Shown: positions 35,893 through 45,335, numbered from the stretch's first letter. The stretch: 64,000 bases of DNA from Vibrio sinensis (GCF_003605645.1 NZ_QVMU01000017.1:31334-95333); one strand, 5' to 3'. A program made the numbers and translations. Notes: generated by a model from the sequence alone, not told the origin.

Positions 35893-36789
35893 ATGCTCAC
35901 TCAAATAAACGCTCATATCCCTGTGGGTGTACGCTTTATGTTGCTATCAGCCTTAGGGTTTGCGTTGATGTCTGCCTGCGTTAAATACGTCAGCCTTCAT
36001 GGTATTCCCGTGTTTGAAATTGTTGCGGCTCGTGCTCTGGTTTCTTTGGTGATCAGTTATGGTGATGTAAAACGGAAAAAGATTTCTTTGTGGGGAAATA
36101 ATCGACCTTTATTACTCGCTCGCGGTGTAGTCGGAACCTGTGCGTTGATGTGCGTTTACTACGCCGTCACCACCCTACCTCTCGCGGAAGCGACAATCCT
36201 GCAATACATTCACCCGGTTTTTACGGCTCTGTTAGCCGTTATTTTTCTGAAAGAACGAATCCAATTCTCTACACTCATCTGTATCGTTCTCTGCTTGCTC
36301 GGATTGTTCATCATAGTGAAGCCAACTTTAGGAAATGATACGGCAAATCATTTACCTCTTATTAGTGTGATGATAGCGATTTTAGGCGCGTTCGGCAGTG
36401 CTATTGCTTATGTGATTGTGCGAAAACTAAGTAACACTGAAGACAGTTCAGTCATTATTTTTTATTTCCCACTCGTTGCCTTACCTATGTCTATTCTTTT
36501 AATCGGAAATAGCTTTGTTATGCCGACATTTGATATCGCTATCATGCTAATTTTTGTCGGTATATTTACCCAAATAGGCCAAGTCGGATTAACCAAAGCA
36601 ATGCAAACGCAAACCGCTGGTAATGCTTCCGCATACTCTTATGTGCAGATTATTTTTTCGATGATACTTGGAGTCGTATTTTTTGCAGAAGTGCCGTCAA
36701 TATGGACCTACATCGGCGGTAGCTTGATTGTACTTGGTGCACTCATCAACGTATTTGGTCAGCGCTTAAGTTTGTCGTGGCGACGCTAG
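35893..36789 (+). CDS. EamA/DMT-family transporter
   Basis: A 298-residue protein with ten hydrophobic segments in two EamA repeats (LSALGFALMSACVKYVS and AILGAFGSAIAYVIVRKLS). The sub-type with the PLAEATILQYIHPVFTALLA motif resembles S-adenosylmethionine or drug/metabolite carriers, but the substrate cannot be assigned. It stands alone; the ribosome site is weak. Confidence 0.82.
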   Translation: MLTQINAHIPVGVRFMLLSALGFALMSACVKYVSLHGIPVFEIVAARALVSLVISYGDVKRKKISLWGNNRPLLLARGVVGTCALMCVYYAVTTLPLAEATILQYIHPVFTALLAVIFLKERIQFSTLICIVLCLLGLFIIVKPTLGNDTANHLPLISVMIAILGAFGSAIAYVIVRKLSNTEDSSVIIFYFPLVALPMSILLIGNSFVMPTFDIAIMLIFVGIFTQIGQVGLTKAMQTQTAGNASAYSYVQIIFSMILGVVFFAEVPSIWTYIGGSLIVLGALINVFGQRLSLSWRR

Positions 36790-36955
36790 TGACTCAGTGA
36801 TGAACTACGAGATAATATTACTAAGTGCCTAGGTAGGTACTACTGAATTACTAGATATTACGGAATGACGAGGTATCGCGGAGTGATTGAGTATTGTGGA
36901 GAGGATCAGTATTTACTGACTCTTACCAAAAGGAGAGGGTAAAGCGGAATCACCA

Positions 36956-36994
36956 ACTTTTCACGAGAAAAACGTTGTACTTCTCGTGAAAAGT
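36956..36994 (-). terminator. Strong hairpin ACTTTTCACGAGAA / TTCTCGTGAAAAGT
   Basis: A perfect 14-bp stem with an 11-base loop directly after the DUF2986 gene (12 bp from its stop) and downstream of the EamA gene. The internal AAAA/TTTT tracts make it a likely shared terminator of the convergent genes. Confidence 0.7.
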
Positions 36995-37005
36995 CAGCAG
37001 TAAGA

Positions 37006-37194
37006 TTAGCCAGCAACCACTGATTCATCATTCACTTCAACCACTTCAACTTGCTCGTTAGCTTGTTGCTCTGCTTCAAGTTTTGCGCGGTCGGCTTTAG
37101 AGATGTAACGAGGCTTATTGCTTTTATGCAGCTTAGCATTTTGCTTTTTAAGTCTCGAATTTAAAATTTGGTTGAGTTTCTTTTTACGGTTCAT
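37006..37194 (-). CDS. DUF2986 family small basic protein
   Basis: A 62-residue protein with a strongly basic N-terminal half (MNRKKKLNQILNSRLKKQ) and the conserved NKPRYISKADRAKLEAEQ segment, matching the DUF2986 family of short vibrio/shewanella proteins. The acidic C-terminal tail is EVVEVNDES. It may be nucleic-acid or ribosome associated, judging by charge only. It sits next to a DEAD-box helicase gene on the opposite strand. Confidence 0.85.
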   Translation of the reverse strand: MNRKKKLNQILNSRLKKQNAKLHKSNKPRYISKADRAKLEAEQQANEQVEVVEVNDESVVAG

Positions 37195-37392
37195 AGTGAC
37201 TTACCTTAATGACAAGCGGCGAAGAATAAAGTCTTTTGCCCAAAAGCTCAACAGTCAAGCGTACATTAACGATAAATCGTTACTCAACACCCCCTCAAAT
37301 TGAGGTAATCTCTGCCTATGTATCATCTAATTTATGTACTTAAGACCATAGCTTGATATCCTATGGGCTCCATGACTTACTGATATATAAAT

Positions 37393-38658
37393 ATGCTGTT
37401 CACTGAACTAAACCTTAGCTCTACGCTTACCAGAGAAATCTCGCTCCAGTTTAAATCGACAACACCAGTACAAGCCTCCGTGATACCAGTTGCCCTTAAC
37501 GGAAAAGATGTTCTCGCTATCGCGCAAACTGGCAGTGGAAAAACTTGGGCTTATGGGCTTCCTATACTTGAACAGGCACAGCATACTCTTAAGCTAGCGA
37601 ACGACAGTCTTGATCAGGAAAATAATCGTCGCTCTATGCTTCAGGCATTGGTTTTGGTTCCGACACGTGAACTTGCCATGCAAGTCAATGACGCTCTCTC
37701 TTCAGTCACAGCAGCAATTGGTATAAACTCGCTCACCATTTGTGGTGGTGTTGATAAAGAACAACAAATACAGCAGCTATTACTAAACCCTGAGATCATC
37801 GTAGCAACTCCGGGCCGACTGCTGGATCTGCTGATCAACGAGCATATTGATGCGAGCTCTCTTAAAACGCTCGTTCTCGATGAAGCGGATCGTTTAGTCG
37901 ATATGGGGTTTTGGTCTGATATCGAAAAAATCCTGACGTATCTACCAACCTCTCGTCAAACGCTGATGTTCTCTGCGACATTAGTCCCAGAGCTAAAATC
38001 CACTATTGAACTGATTCTTTCGAATCCGGTATTGATTCAAACTCACGCTACTAACAGTGTGGTTGAAGATATTGAGGAAATCCTTTATTTGGTGAATAAA
38101 GGAAGTAAGACCAATGCTCTTATCGCGCAGATTAAACAACACCAATGGGAGCAAGTCCTTATTTTTATTGGTGCAAAAGACAATGCTGACGCACTGTGTA
38201 AAAAGCTCGCCAAAGCCGGAATTTCAGCCGCGGCGCTGCATGGTAATAAGAGCCAAGTCGAGCGAGAAGAAACCCTACTGAGTTTTAAACAAAAACAAAC
38301 TCAAGTCTTAGTCGCGACGGACCTTCTCGCGCGCGGCATTCATATAGAGAAACTGCCGATTGTGATCAATATGGATTTACCCACCAACCCTGCTGTTTAC
38401 GTTCATCGCGTCGGTCGTACCGCTCGAGCAGGTGAAACCGGTTTAGCCATATCTTTCGTTTGTCACGGTGAAAATGAATACCTAGATGCAATTAGAAAGC
38501 TCACAGAGCGTACTCTGCCTCTTGAGTTACTAGAAGAGTTTCCAGTGACAGATAAACCGTCAACTGGAGAAAGTAAACGCGCCCCACGAGACAAACAAGC
38601 AAACAGACGAACGTCAAAGAAGAGCAGCATTAAGCAATTCAAACCAAAACGACAATAA
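37393..38658 (+). CDS. DEAD-box ATP-dependent RNA helicase
   Basis: A 421-residue RhlE/SrmB-like helicase. It has the Q motif (TTPVQASVIPVAL), motif I AQTGSGKT near residue 46, Ia PTRELAMQ, Ib TPGRLLD, II VLDEADRL near residue 161, III SAT, IV LIFIGA, V ATDLLARGIH and VI HRVGRTARAG near residue 330. The C-terminal tail (about residues 385-421) is short and basic. It unwinds structured RNA in ribosome assembly or mRNA decay. Monocistronic. Confidence 0.92.
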   Translation: MLFTELNLSSTLTREISLQFKSTTPVQASVIPVALNGKDVLAIAQTGSGKTWAYGLPILEQAQHTLKLANDSLDQENNRRSMLQALVLVPTRELAMQVNDALSSVTAAIGINSLTICGGVDKEQQIQQLLLNPEIIVATPGRLLDLLINEHIDASSLKTLVLDEADRLVDMGFWSDIEKILTYLPTSRQTLMFSATLVPELKSTIELILSNPVLIQTHATNSVVEDIEEILYLVNKGSKTNALIAQIKQHQWEQVLIFIGAKDNADALCKKLAKAGISAAALHGNKSQVEREETLLSFKQKQTQVLVATDLLARGIHIEKLPIVINMDLPTNPAVYVHRVGRTARAGETGLAISFVCHGENEYLDAIRKLTERTLPLELLEEFPVTDKPSTGESKRAPRDKQANRRTSKKSSIKQFKPKRQ

Positions 38659-38671
38659 TCCGTCTTTAGTT

Positions 38672-38797
38672 TTATAACGAGAGTGCGCCTAGTTTCGTAA
38701 TCCCACTGCGAATTGTAGTGGTCACAAAGTACAAAGCGCGCTCTTTATCTTCTTTAGCAACATCAAACTGCGTCTCAACTAATCTAGCGTGACGATC
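38672..38797 (-). pseudogene. Possible C-terminal remnant of a lost gene
   Basis: The minus strand reads DRHARLVETQFDVAKEDKER followed by ALYFVTTTIRSGITKLGALS and a TAA, 41 codons with protein-like composition. Upstream, coding sense is lost at a C11A9 homopolymer block. I cannot name the family. It is either a true gene fragment or chance. Confidence 0.35.
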
Positions 38798-38816
38798 CCC
38801 CCCCCCCAAAAAAAAA
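38797..38816. repeat. Homopolymer block C11-A9
   Basis: Eleven C followed directly by nine A in non-coding DNA. Such a tract is prone to slippage and to sequencing error, so its length may not be exact. Confidence 0.9.
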
Positions 38817-38920
38817 GAGATGCACCGCAAAATAGACAAACTCTACACCATCCAGGTTCTTTCCCTATAACCAAATACTTGGGATATATCAGTCTAACAA
38901 CTCAACTGCCCCCTCGTAAC

Positions 38921-39077
38921 GCTGTCTGTCCCTATAAAATCTGATAACTACGGCCTTATAGCGTCTGTCCCCGTTATAGTATAGAGGTCCCCTTTATAGG
39001 GATGTATCGGTCTACTTGTAGCGGTGTCTGTCCCTAGAACGATTGACTTGTAGCGATGTCTGTCCCTGGAACGATTG
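38921..39077 (+). repeat. REP-like cluster with four TGTCTGTCC-type words
   Basis: Words occur at 38921-38931 (GCTGTCTGTCC), about 38961-38970 (GCGTCTGTCC), 39022-39032 and 39054-39064. The last two belong to a 32-bp tandem duplication (39014-39045 and 39046-39077) beginning ACTTGTAGCG, with two mismatches. They are probably the same family as the repeats at 15.2, 28.0 and 45.5 kb. Confidence 0.65.
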
Positions 39078-39258
39078 TCGTCGGCCTAGTCACAATGATT
39101 AATCATATTCAGCGATATAAACGCCACAGCAGGGCTAGGGGCTCGTTCTTGGATTTGTGCTACAAGATGACATTCATAACTAGATATTGCTCTAAAAGCT
39201 CGCTCATGAGTAATACGTTCATGTTTACGGTAGGTTTGGATAACGGAACAGAATAAAA

Positions 39259-39294
39259 GTAGAAAGGTAGAAAGGTAGAAAGGTAGAAAGGTAG
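39259..39294. repeat. Tandem 8-bp microsatellite (GTAGAAAG)
   Basis: Four and a half perfect copies of GTAGAAAG, about 90 bp downstream of the rplT stop in the direction of transcription. Confidence 0.9.
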
Positions 39295-39334
39295 CCTGAC
39301 GCAAAGCAGGATTAAAACCACAAATTTTAGGCAT

Positions 39335-39362
39335 AAAAAAGGAGAGCCTGAGCTCTCCTTTT
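39335..39362 (-). terminator. Terminator of the thrS-infC-rpmI-rplT cluster
   Basis: The stem AAAAGGAGAGC/GCTCTCCTTTT has loop CTGA and an A-run that becomes a U-tract on the minus strand, about 20 bp after the rplT stop. Confidence 0.88.
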
Positions 39363-39382
39363 CTTAAACCTGAAGCTACTAA

Positions 39383-39736
39383 TTAAAGAGCAGCTTTCGC
39401 TTTTTCAACTAGAACAGCAAATGCTGCTTTGTCGAATACTGCGATGTCAGCAAGGATCTTACGGTCGATCTCGATAGATGCTTTCTTAAGACCGTTGATG
39501 AAACGGCTGTAAGATAGACCATTTTGACGAGATGCCGCGTTGATACGTGCAATCCAAAGTTGACGGAATTGACGTTTCTTGTTGCGACGGTCACGGTAAG
39601 CGTATTGACCAGCTTTGGTAACTGCTTGGAAAGCTACGCGGTAAACACGTGAACGTGCTCCGTAGTAACCTTTAGCTTGTTTTAGAACTTTCTTATGACG
39701 TGCACGAGCTTGTACACCACGTTTTACGCGAGGCAT
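39383..39736 (-). CDS. rplT: 50S ribosomal protein L20
   Basis: A 117-residue protein with canonical L20 sequence (MPRVKRGVQARARHKKVLKQ; YSRFINGLKKASIEIDRKIL), the same size as E. coli L20 (118). It binds 23S rRNA early in 50S assembly and in E. coli represses its own operon by binding the rpmI leader. It follows rpmI by 41 bp. Confidence 0.98.
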   Translation of the reverse strand: MPRVKRGVQARARHKKVLKQAKGYYGARSRVYRVAFQAVTKAGQYAYRDRRNKKRQFRQLWIARINAASRQNGLSYSRFINGLKKASIEIDRKILADIAVFDKAAFAVLVEKAKAAL

Positions 39737-39777
39737 TATGCTTCTCCTAAACTAAACGATAAATAAACTAAAAAGAA

Positions 39778-39972
39778 TTAAGCGTATGGCATCATACGGA
39801 TAACAGCAGCCACTTCACATTTAGGAAGGATTGCGTTAGGACGTAGTTGACGCTTGTTCTTAGTAGTACGCTTAGTCAGGATGTGACGTTTTGTAGCGTG
39901 CTTGAACTTAATACCACCAGCAGTTTTCTTGAAACGCTTAGCAGCACCTTTGTTGGTTTTCATCTTAGGCAT
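39778..39972 (-). CDS. rpmI: 50S ribosomal protein L35
   Basis: A 64-residue basic protein with canonical sequence (MPKMKTNKGAAKRFKKTAGG; C terminus MMPYA). The start at 39972 was chosen by family length; the frame opens 12 codons earlier without reason to use them. The infC-rpmI gap of about 120 bp is where an L20 operator would be expected. Confidence 0.97.
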   Translation of the reverse strand: MPKMKTNKGAAKRFKKTAGGIKFKHATKRHILTKRTTKNKRQLRPNAILPKCEVAAVIRMMPYA

Positions 39973-40094
39973 GATGAATAACTCCGCATTGTTGAGTTGT
40001 TTAAACAATAGTAATTAGGGCGAATAAAACCCCACCATCTATTCTTTTTATTCAAAAGAAAGACGGCAGAGTTAGATTACTTGCAAGCCGTTAA

Positions 40095-40646
40095 TTACTT
40101 CTTCTTAGGGGCTAGCACCATGATCATCTGACGACCTTCGATACGGCTTGGGAAAGATTCAACTACAGCAAATTCTATAGTATCTTCTTTTAAGCGACGA
40201 AGAACATCAACACCGATGTCTTGGTGTGCCATCTCGCGGCCACGGAAGCGAATAGTTACTTTCACTTTGTTGCCGTCTTCAATGAAACTAGTCAGGTTGC
40301 GTAGTTTTACCTGATAGTCTCCAATGTCAGTCCCAGGACGGAATTTAATTTCCTTAATCTGGACCTGCTTTTGCTTCTTCTTCTGCTCTTTCGCAGATTT
40401 GCTCTTTTCAAAGAGGAATTTGCCGTAGTCCATCACTCGACAGACTGGTGGCTCCGCATTTGGACTGATCTCAACAAGATCCATACCTGCTTCTTCAGCA
40501 GCAGCTACAGCTTCCTGAATTGATACAACACCAACTGATTCACCGTCAGCGCCAGTTAAACGAACTTCACGAACGCCACGAATTTCACCGTTTAAACGGT
40601 GCGGGTTTTGTTTTACCGGCTGTTGGCCGCGTCTTCCGCCTTTAAT
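40095..40646 (-). CDS. infC: Translation initiation factor IF-3 (ATT start)
   Basis: A 183-residue protein. No ATG gives a full-length product: the N terminus is reached only at an ATT codon (40646-40644) reading (M)KGGRRGQQPVKQNPHR, preceded by GGAGG 9 bases upstream. The first in-frame ATG (MDLVEIS) would lose about 54 residues of the N domain. Use of AUU is the classic device by which IF-3 limits its own synthesis in E. coli. The C-terminal half contains IKEIKFRPGTDIGDYQ and the C-terminal ESFPSRIEGRQMIMVLAPKK. It follows thrS by 3 bp. Confidence 0.97.
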   Translation of the reverse strand: MKGGRRGQQPVKQNPHRLNGEIRGVREVRLTGADGESVGVVSIQEAVAAAEEAGMDLVEISPNAEPPVCRVMDYGKFLFEKSKSAKEQKKKQKQVQIKEIKFRPGTDIGDYQVKLRNLTSFIEDGNKVKVTIRFRGREMAHQDIGVDVLRRLKEDTIEFAVVESFPSRIEGRQMIMVLAPKKK

Positions 40647-40649
40647 AGC

Positions 40650-42578
40650 TTATTCCTCCAGATTGAGCTTACGGCTAGCGATCTCGTCTTGGATGTATGT
40701 AATAAAGTCATCCACTTTGTATTTGCCGAGATCCTTACCTTTACGAGTACGTACTGCAATTTCGCCAGCTTCCATTTCTTGGTCGCCACAAACAAGCATA
40801 TACGGTACACGCTTTAAAGTGTGTTCGCGGATTTTAAAGCCAATTTTCTCATTTCTCAAGTCTGCTTTAGCTCTAATTCCACATTTTTGTAGTTTTTGTG
40901 CAACTTCCTGTGCGTAATCAGACTGTTTGTCTGTGATATTCATTACTACAGCCTGTTCTGGTGCTAACCACGTAGGGAAGAAACCAGCATAGTCTTCAAT
41001 AAGAATACCAATAAAACGCTCAAGTGAACCCAAAATCGCACGGTGAATCATAACAGGAACGAGACGTTCGTTGTTTTCACCAACGTATGTTGCGCCAAGG
41101 CGACCTGGTAGGTTGAAGTCTAGTTGAACCGTACCACATTGCCATGCACGATCTAGGCAGTCGTACAAAGTAAATTCAATCTTAGGACCATAGAATGCGC
41201 CTTCACCTTCTTGAATTTCGTATGGAATGTCCATCGCTTCAAGAGATTGTTTAAGTGCTTCTTCAGATTGATCCCAGATCTCATCTGAACCTACACGTTT
41301 TTCAGGACGCGTAGATAGTTTCACAACGATGTTGTCGAAACCAAATGTTTGGTATGTATCATATACCATCTTAATACAAGAAGTGACTTCTTCTTGAATT
41401 TGGCTTTCTGTACAGAAGATGTGTGCATCATCTTGAGTAAAGCCACGTACACGCATGATACCGTGTAGTGCGCCTGATGGTTCATTACGGTGACATGAGC
41501 CAAACTCAGCCATACGTAATGGTAAGTCGCGGTACGATTTCAGGCCTTGGTTAAAGATCTGAATGTGACCAGGACAGTTCATTGGTTTAAGTGCATATTC
41601 ACGGTTCTCAGAAGAAGTAGTGAACATTGCATCTGCGTATTTATCCCAGTGACCTGAACGCTCCCAAAGAACGCGATCCATAATTAATGGACCTTTCACT
41701 TCTTGGTAGCCGTATTCTGTTAGTTTAGAACGAACGAATACTTCTAGATCACGGAAGATAGACCAACCGTTGTGGTGCCAGAACACCATGCCAGGTGCTT
41801 CTTGTTGCATGTGGAACAAGTCTAGCTGTTTACCCAGTTTACGGTGGTCACGCTTTGCAGCTTCTTCTAAGCGAGTTAGGTGCTCTTTAAGCGCCTTCTT
41901 GTCATGGAAAGCAGTACCATAGATGCGTTGAAGCATCTTGTTGTCACTGTTACCACGCCAGTATGCACCCGCAATGTTCAGCAGTGTAAAGTGCTGACAG
42001 AAGCTCATGTTTGGCACGTGCGGACCACGACACATGTCAATATATTCTTCGTGATGGTATAGGCCAGGACGGTCGTCACGAGAGACGTTCTCATCCAAGA
42101 TTTCCATCTTGTAAGTTTCGCCACGTGATTCAAATGCATCACGAGCTTCCTGCCAGCTTACCTTTTTCTTGATAACTTGATATTTGGTCTTAGCAAGCTC
42201 TTTCATACGCTTTTCGATCTTTTCTAGATCGTCTTGCGTTAGAGATTCCTCAAGGTCGATATCATAGTAGAAGCCGCTGTCGATGGTTGGACCAATCGCC
42301 ATTTTTGCTTCAGGGTATAGCTGTTTCAGTGCATGGCCTAGTAGGTGAGCACAAGAGTGACGAACGATTTCAAGACCGTCGATCTCATCTTTTGCTGTAA
42401 TAATTTCTAGGCTTGCATCTTCTTCAATCAGATCACAAGCATCAACACGATTGCCGTTAACGCGGCCTGCAATGGTCGCTTTCGCAAGACCAGGACCGAT
42501 CGATAACGCTACATCTAGCGTTGAAACTGGGTTGTCAAATTGACGCTGACTGCCGTCAGGAAGAGTAATAATTGGCAT
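40650..42578 (-). CDS. thrS: Threonine--tRNA ligase
   Basis: A 642-residue class II synthetase, the same size as E. coli ThrRS. The N-terminal TGS domain (1-61) is followed by the editing domain with HSCAHLLGHAL (H-x3-H) near residue 73 and CRGP. The catalytic core contains PMNCPGH (zinc cysteine), RMAEFGSCHRNEPSGALHG (motif 2) and GSLERFIGILIE (motif 3). A C-terminal anticodon-binding domain ends the protein. It is the first gene of the cluster, with infC starting immediately behind. No leader operator was recognised. Confidence 0.98.
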   Translation of the reverse strand: MPIITLPDGSQRQFDNPVSTLDVALSIGPGLAKATIAGRVNGNRVDACDLIEEDASLEIITAKDEIDGLEIVRHSCAHLLGHALKQLYPEAKMAIGPTIDSGFYYDIDLEESLTQDDLEKIEKRMKELAKTKYQVIKKKVSWQEARDAFESRGETYKMEILDENVSRDDRPGLYHHEEYIDMCRGPHVPNMSFCQHFTLLNIAGAYWRGNSDNKMLQRIYGTAFHDKKALKEHLTRLEEAAKRDHRKLGKQLDLFHMQQEAPGMVFWHHNGWSIFRDLEVFVRSKLTEYGYQEVKGPLIMDRVLWERSGHWDKYADAMFTTSSENREYALKPMNCPGHIQIFNQGLKSYRDLPLRMAEFGSCHRNEPSGALHGIMRVRGFTQDDAHIFCTESQIQEEVTSCIKMVYDTYQTFGFDNIVVKLSTRPEKRVGSDEIWDQSEEALKQSLEAMDIPYEIQEGEGAFYGPKIEFTLYDCLDRAWQCGTVQLDFNLPGRLGATYVGENNERLVPVMIHRAILGSLERFIGILIEDYAGFFPTWLAPEQAVVMNITDKQSDYAQEVAQKLQKCGIRAKADLRNEKIGFKIREHTLKRVPYMLVCGDQEMEAGEIAVRTRKGKDLGKYKVDDFITYIQDEIASRKLNLEE

Positions 42579-42790
42579 TTTATTTCCTTACAGTGGTGTT
42601 GCACACCAAGCAACACTTGCATTGAAGATCACCTTCGATTGAACAATGCACGAACAAGTCGAAGACAAGCAAATTCAGTAATGTGATGTCCTTTTTGCGC
42701 AAATACGGATGCACAATCTGGAACAAGGCAGCATTGTAACCGAAAAGGGCAAAATAACAATGCAAGTCACAAAAATAGCTCTATTTTCAT

Positions 42791-42818
42791 AAAAAAAGCC
42801 TCCTTTTTAGGGGAGGCT
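42791..42818 (-). terminator. Terminator of the chemoreceptor gene
   Basis: The stem AGCCTCC/GGAGGCT and seven A on the plus strand (a U-tract on the minus strand) lie about 85 bp beyond the chemoreceptor stop. Confidence 0.8.
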
Positions 42819-42900
42819 GATGATATTTATCGACATGAGTGATGAAAATCACATCTTTTTTATCAAGATTAGATATTAATCTGAGTGATATTGTTATTTT

Positions 42901-44526
42901 TTATAGTACAAAAAATGCCAACTTTTCTTTTTGGCGCTCCGCAAGTTTTGATAACTCATCACTCGCAATCGCACTTTGACTGATACCAACCACATTTTGA
43001 TTGACCAGCTCAGACATATTCACCACATTACGATTAATATCTTGAGTCACCTGAGATTGCTGCTCTGCTGCGGTTGCAACTTGGGTATTGGTATCCGTAA
43101 GGTGAGCGACTGACTCTGTGATGCCAACTAAAGCATCATTTGCTTGTGATGTGAGTAGATTATTTTTTTGCAGTAATTCTAAACTGATCTGCATACTGTC
43201 ATTGGCTAACGTCGACTGCTTTTGAAGTTCTTCAATGATGCTTTGAATTTCCCCTGTCGACTCTTGAGTACGTGCTGCGAGTTGTCGTACTTCATCAGCA
43301 ACAACTGCAAAACCTCGACCTGATTGACCAGCACGAGCAGCTTCTATTGCCGCATTCAACGCAAGTAAATTGGTTTGGTCAGAAACATTACGTATGACTT
43401 CAACCACTGCATTGATTTGTTCTGATTGCGTTTTTAAATGAAGTACCACGTCTGCCGCATGACTCAACGCACCATTCATCTGCTCACTGGCTTGAGCACT
43501 TTCAGTGAATGTCGCCAGTGCCGTTTGTGCCAATTGATCAGTGTCACTTGCGGTTGTGTCAGCCAGTTGAGCATTATCACTCACATTGTCTGCTGTGCTT
43601 GATAATTCATTCACCGCTGAAGCCACTTGCTCAATCTCAGCAAGTTCTTGCTGTGCATTGTGCTCCGATTGACTCATTACCGCGGCTAATTCTGTTGATG
43701 CAGAAGCCACATCTTCACTAATGCGAATCAACTCTTCAATAGTCGACTGCAATTGCACCACCGTTCCATTAACATCTTGGCTTAGTTGGCTGATTTCATT
43801 TGTCCCTTTGATTTCAGCTCTAACGGTTAGATTGCCCGCTGCGATATGGCGCATTACCGTTTGAAGTTTCTGAACCGGCTGAACGATCAAGCCTGACAAT
43901 ACCCACGCAACCACAAGAGAGAGCGCTAACACCAACAATACAACAATAGTCGCAACTTGGTTAAGGCTCTCACTCTTTTGTTCACTCGCAAGGACAACAC
44001 CCGTGACCATATCATTGACTTTTTGCGACAAGCGGCTTGTAGCTAACACCATCACTTCACCACTTTTTCGGTAACGAGAAATCGTGTTTTCATACGTTGA
44101 TTCCGATACCAATCCATCATCGTAACGGTTCAGCAATTCGATCACCTGACTCGACAACAATAAGTAGTTTTCCACCGATTTCTTTACATCTTCAATATCT
44201 GAACGAAAATCCCCTCTTCGCTCCATCGTATTCATAGTTTGCTTTAACTCGACTGAACTCTGCTTCAGATTTGACATAAACTGACTACGGCGATCGGCAT
44301 CATAAATCGCATAAACCGCACTAATACGCAGTGGGTAAATCTGATCACCAATTTCTGCCAGACTGTCTTTATAGAAAATCAAAGACTCAATATTCGCCGT
44401 AATATTTGCTTGCTCTTCATCTAACTTATCTTTTGTAACCCAGAGTGCGACAAAAAGAGAAAGTGATGTAAATAGTGCAGGAAGCAACACTTGTTTGCGA
44501 ATGGACAAACGGCTAAAAGAAAACAT
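42901..44526 (-). CDS. Methyl-accepting chemotaxis protein
   Basis: A 541-residue receptor. TM1 (about residues 10-30) and TM2 (about 190-212, IVVLLVLALSLVVAWVLSGL) bound a periplasmic four-helix-type sensor, followed by a HAMP domain (about 213-265) and the signalling hairpin. The tip reads IRNVSDQTNLLALNAAIEAARAG (near residue 370) and GFAVVADEVRQLA. No CheR-tethering pentapeptide is visible. The ATG at 44526 was used; a TTG 15 bases earlier is less likely. Confidence 0.93.
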   Translation of the reverse strand: MFSFSRLSIRKQVLLPALFTSLSLFVALWVTKDKLDEEQANITANIESLIFYKDSLAEIGDQIYPLRISAVYAIYDADRRSQFMSNLKQSSVELKQTMNTMERRGDFRSDIEDVKKSVENYLLLSSQVIELLNRYDDGLVSESTYENTISRYRKSGEVMVLATSRLSQKVNDMVTGVVLASEQKSESLNQVATIVVLLVLALSLVVAWVLSGLIVQPVQKLQTVMRHIAAGNLTVRAEIKGTNEISQLSQDVNGTVVQLQSTIEELIRISEDVASASTELAAVMSQSEHNAQQELAEIEQVASAVNELSSTADNVSDNAQLADTTASDTDQLAQTALATFTESAQASEQMNGALSHAADVVLHLKTQSEQINAVVEVIRNVSDQTNLLALNAAIEAARAGQSGRGFAVVADEVRQLAARTQESTGEIQSIIEELQKQSTLANDSMQISLELLQKNNLLTSQANDALVGITESVAHLTDTNTQVATAAEQQSQVTQDINRNVVNMSELVNQNVVGISQSAIASDELSKLAERQKEKLAFFVL

Positions 44527-44894
44527 GGTTATAGACCTCAAAGCGAGAAGAAGTCATGTCGATGGTTATGGCGACACAATCAAAAGGGCCGCGATTCTAA
44601 AGTAAAAAACACTTTTATTCCATAATGATAGGTGTATCACAAAAAATATTTACACACTTCATTTAACAGATCTATTTATTCACTGAATAACAATTCAAAA
44701 ACCATTGAGATTAGTTAACCTAAACTTGAGACAAGAAAGCCTATTTGCTCTTAATATCAAAAACTTAGACACCTCATAAGTTCAGCCTCGTCGTTTTCTT
44801 CTCACTGAATCGCTCGGCTAACGAACGACCAATACCTAACCCCTTAGCAACTTACTCTTCTTATAGAATCCGATAATCCTTTATCGTTAGAGAA
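44527..44894. other. Intergenic region
   Basis: A 368-bp AT-rich region upstream of the chemoreceptor and downstream of the Lrp gene. It presumably holds the receptor promoter. I see no RNA gene or repeat in it. Confidence 0.45.
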
Positions 44895-45335
44895 CTATCG
44901 CTCGTCTTTCTGTGAGTCCATCACGACCATAGTAGAGATAGAGTTCACGTGCACACACTCTCCCAAGACATCAGCATGAAACTTCTTGTAACTGGGCAAG
45001 TCTTTCGTTTCTACCCGTAACAAATACTCATTAGCTCCAGTAATATTGTGGCACTCAACGACCTCTTTAACAAAACGCACATGTTCTTCAAATTCCAATT
45101 GCGATTGTTTGCGATGGCTCGCCAACCCAATCGACACATAGGCAATAAAGCCTATACCCAACTGTGTTGTATTAAGTCGAGCTCGATAACCAAGAATAAC
45201 GTCGCTCTTTTCTAATTCCTGTACTCGGCGGAGTGTTGCAGAGGGTGATAAACCAATACGTTCAGCAAGTTCAACATTCGATACTCGGCCATCAATTTTC
45301 AGTTCTTGCAATATCCTTTCGTCAAATCTATCCAT
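44895..45335 (-). CDS. Lrp/AsnC-family transcriptional regulator
   Basis: A 146-residue protein. The N-terminal helix-turn-helix (DGRVSNVELAERIGLSPSATLRRVQELE, residues about 15-42) is followed by a RAM ligand-binding domain (about 60-140, with VVECHNITGANEYLLRVE). It is divergent from a LysE-family exporter gene, a common Lrp-type regulator/amino-acid exporter pair. It probably senses the exported amino acid. Confidence 0.9.
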   Translation of the reverse strand: MDRFDERILQELKIDGRVSNVELAERIGLSPSATLRRVQELEKSDVILGYRARLNTTQLGIGFIAYVSIGLASHRKQSQLEFEEHVRFVKEVVECHNITGANEYLLRVETKDLPSYKKFHADVLGECVHVNSISTMVVMDSQKDER

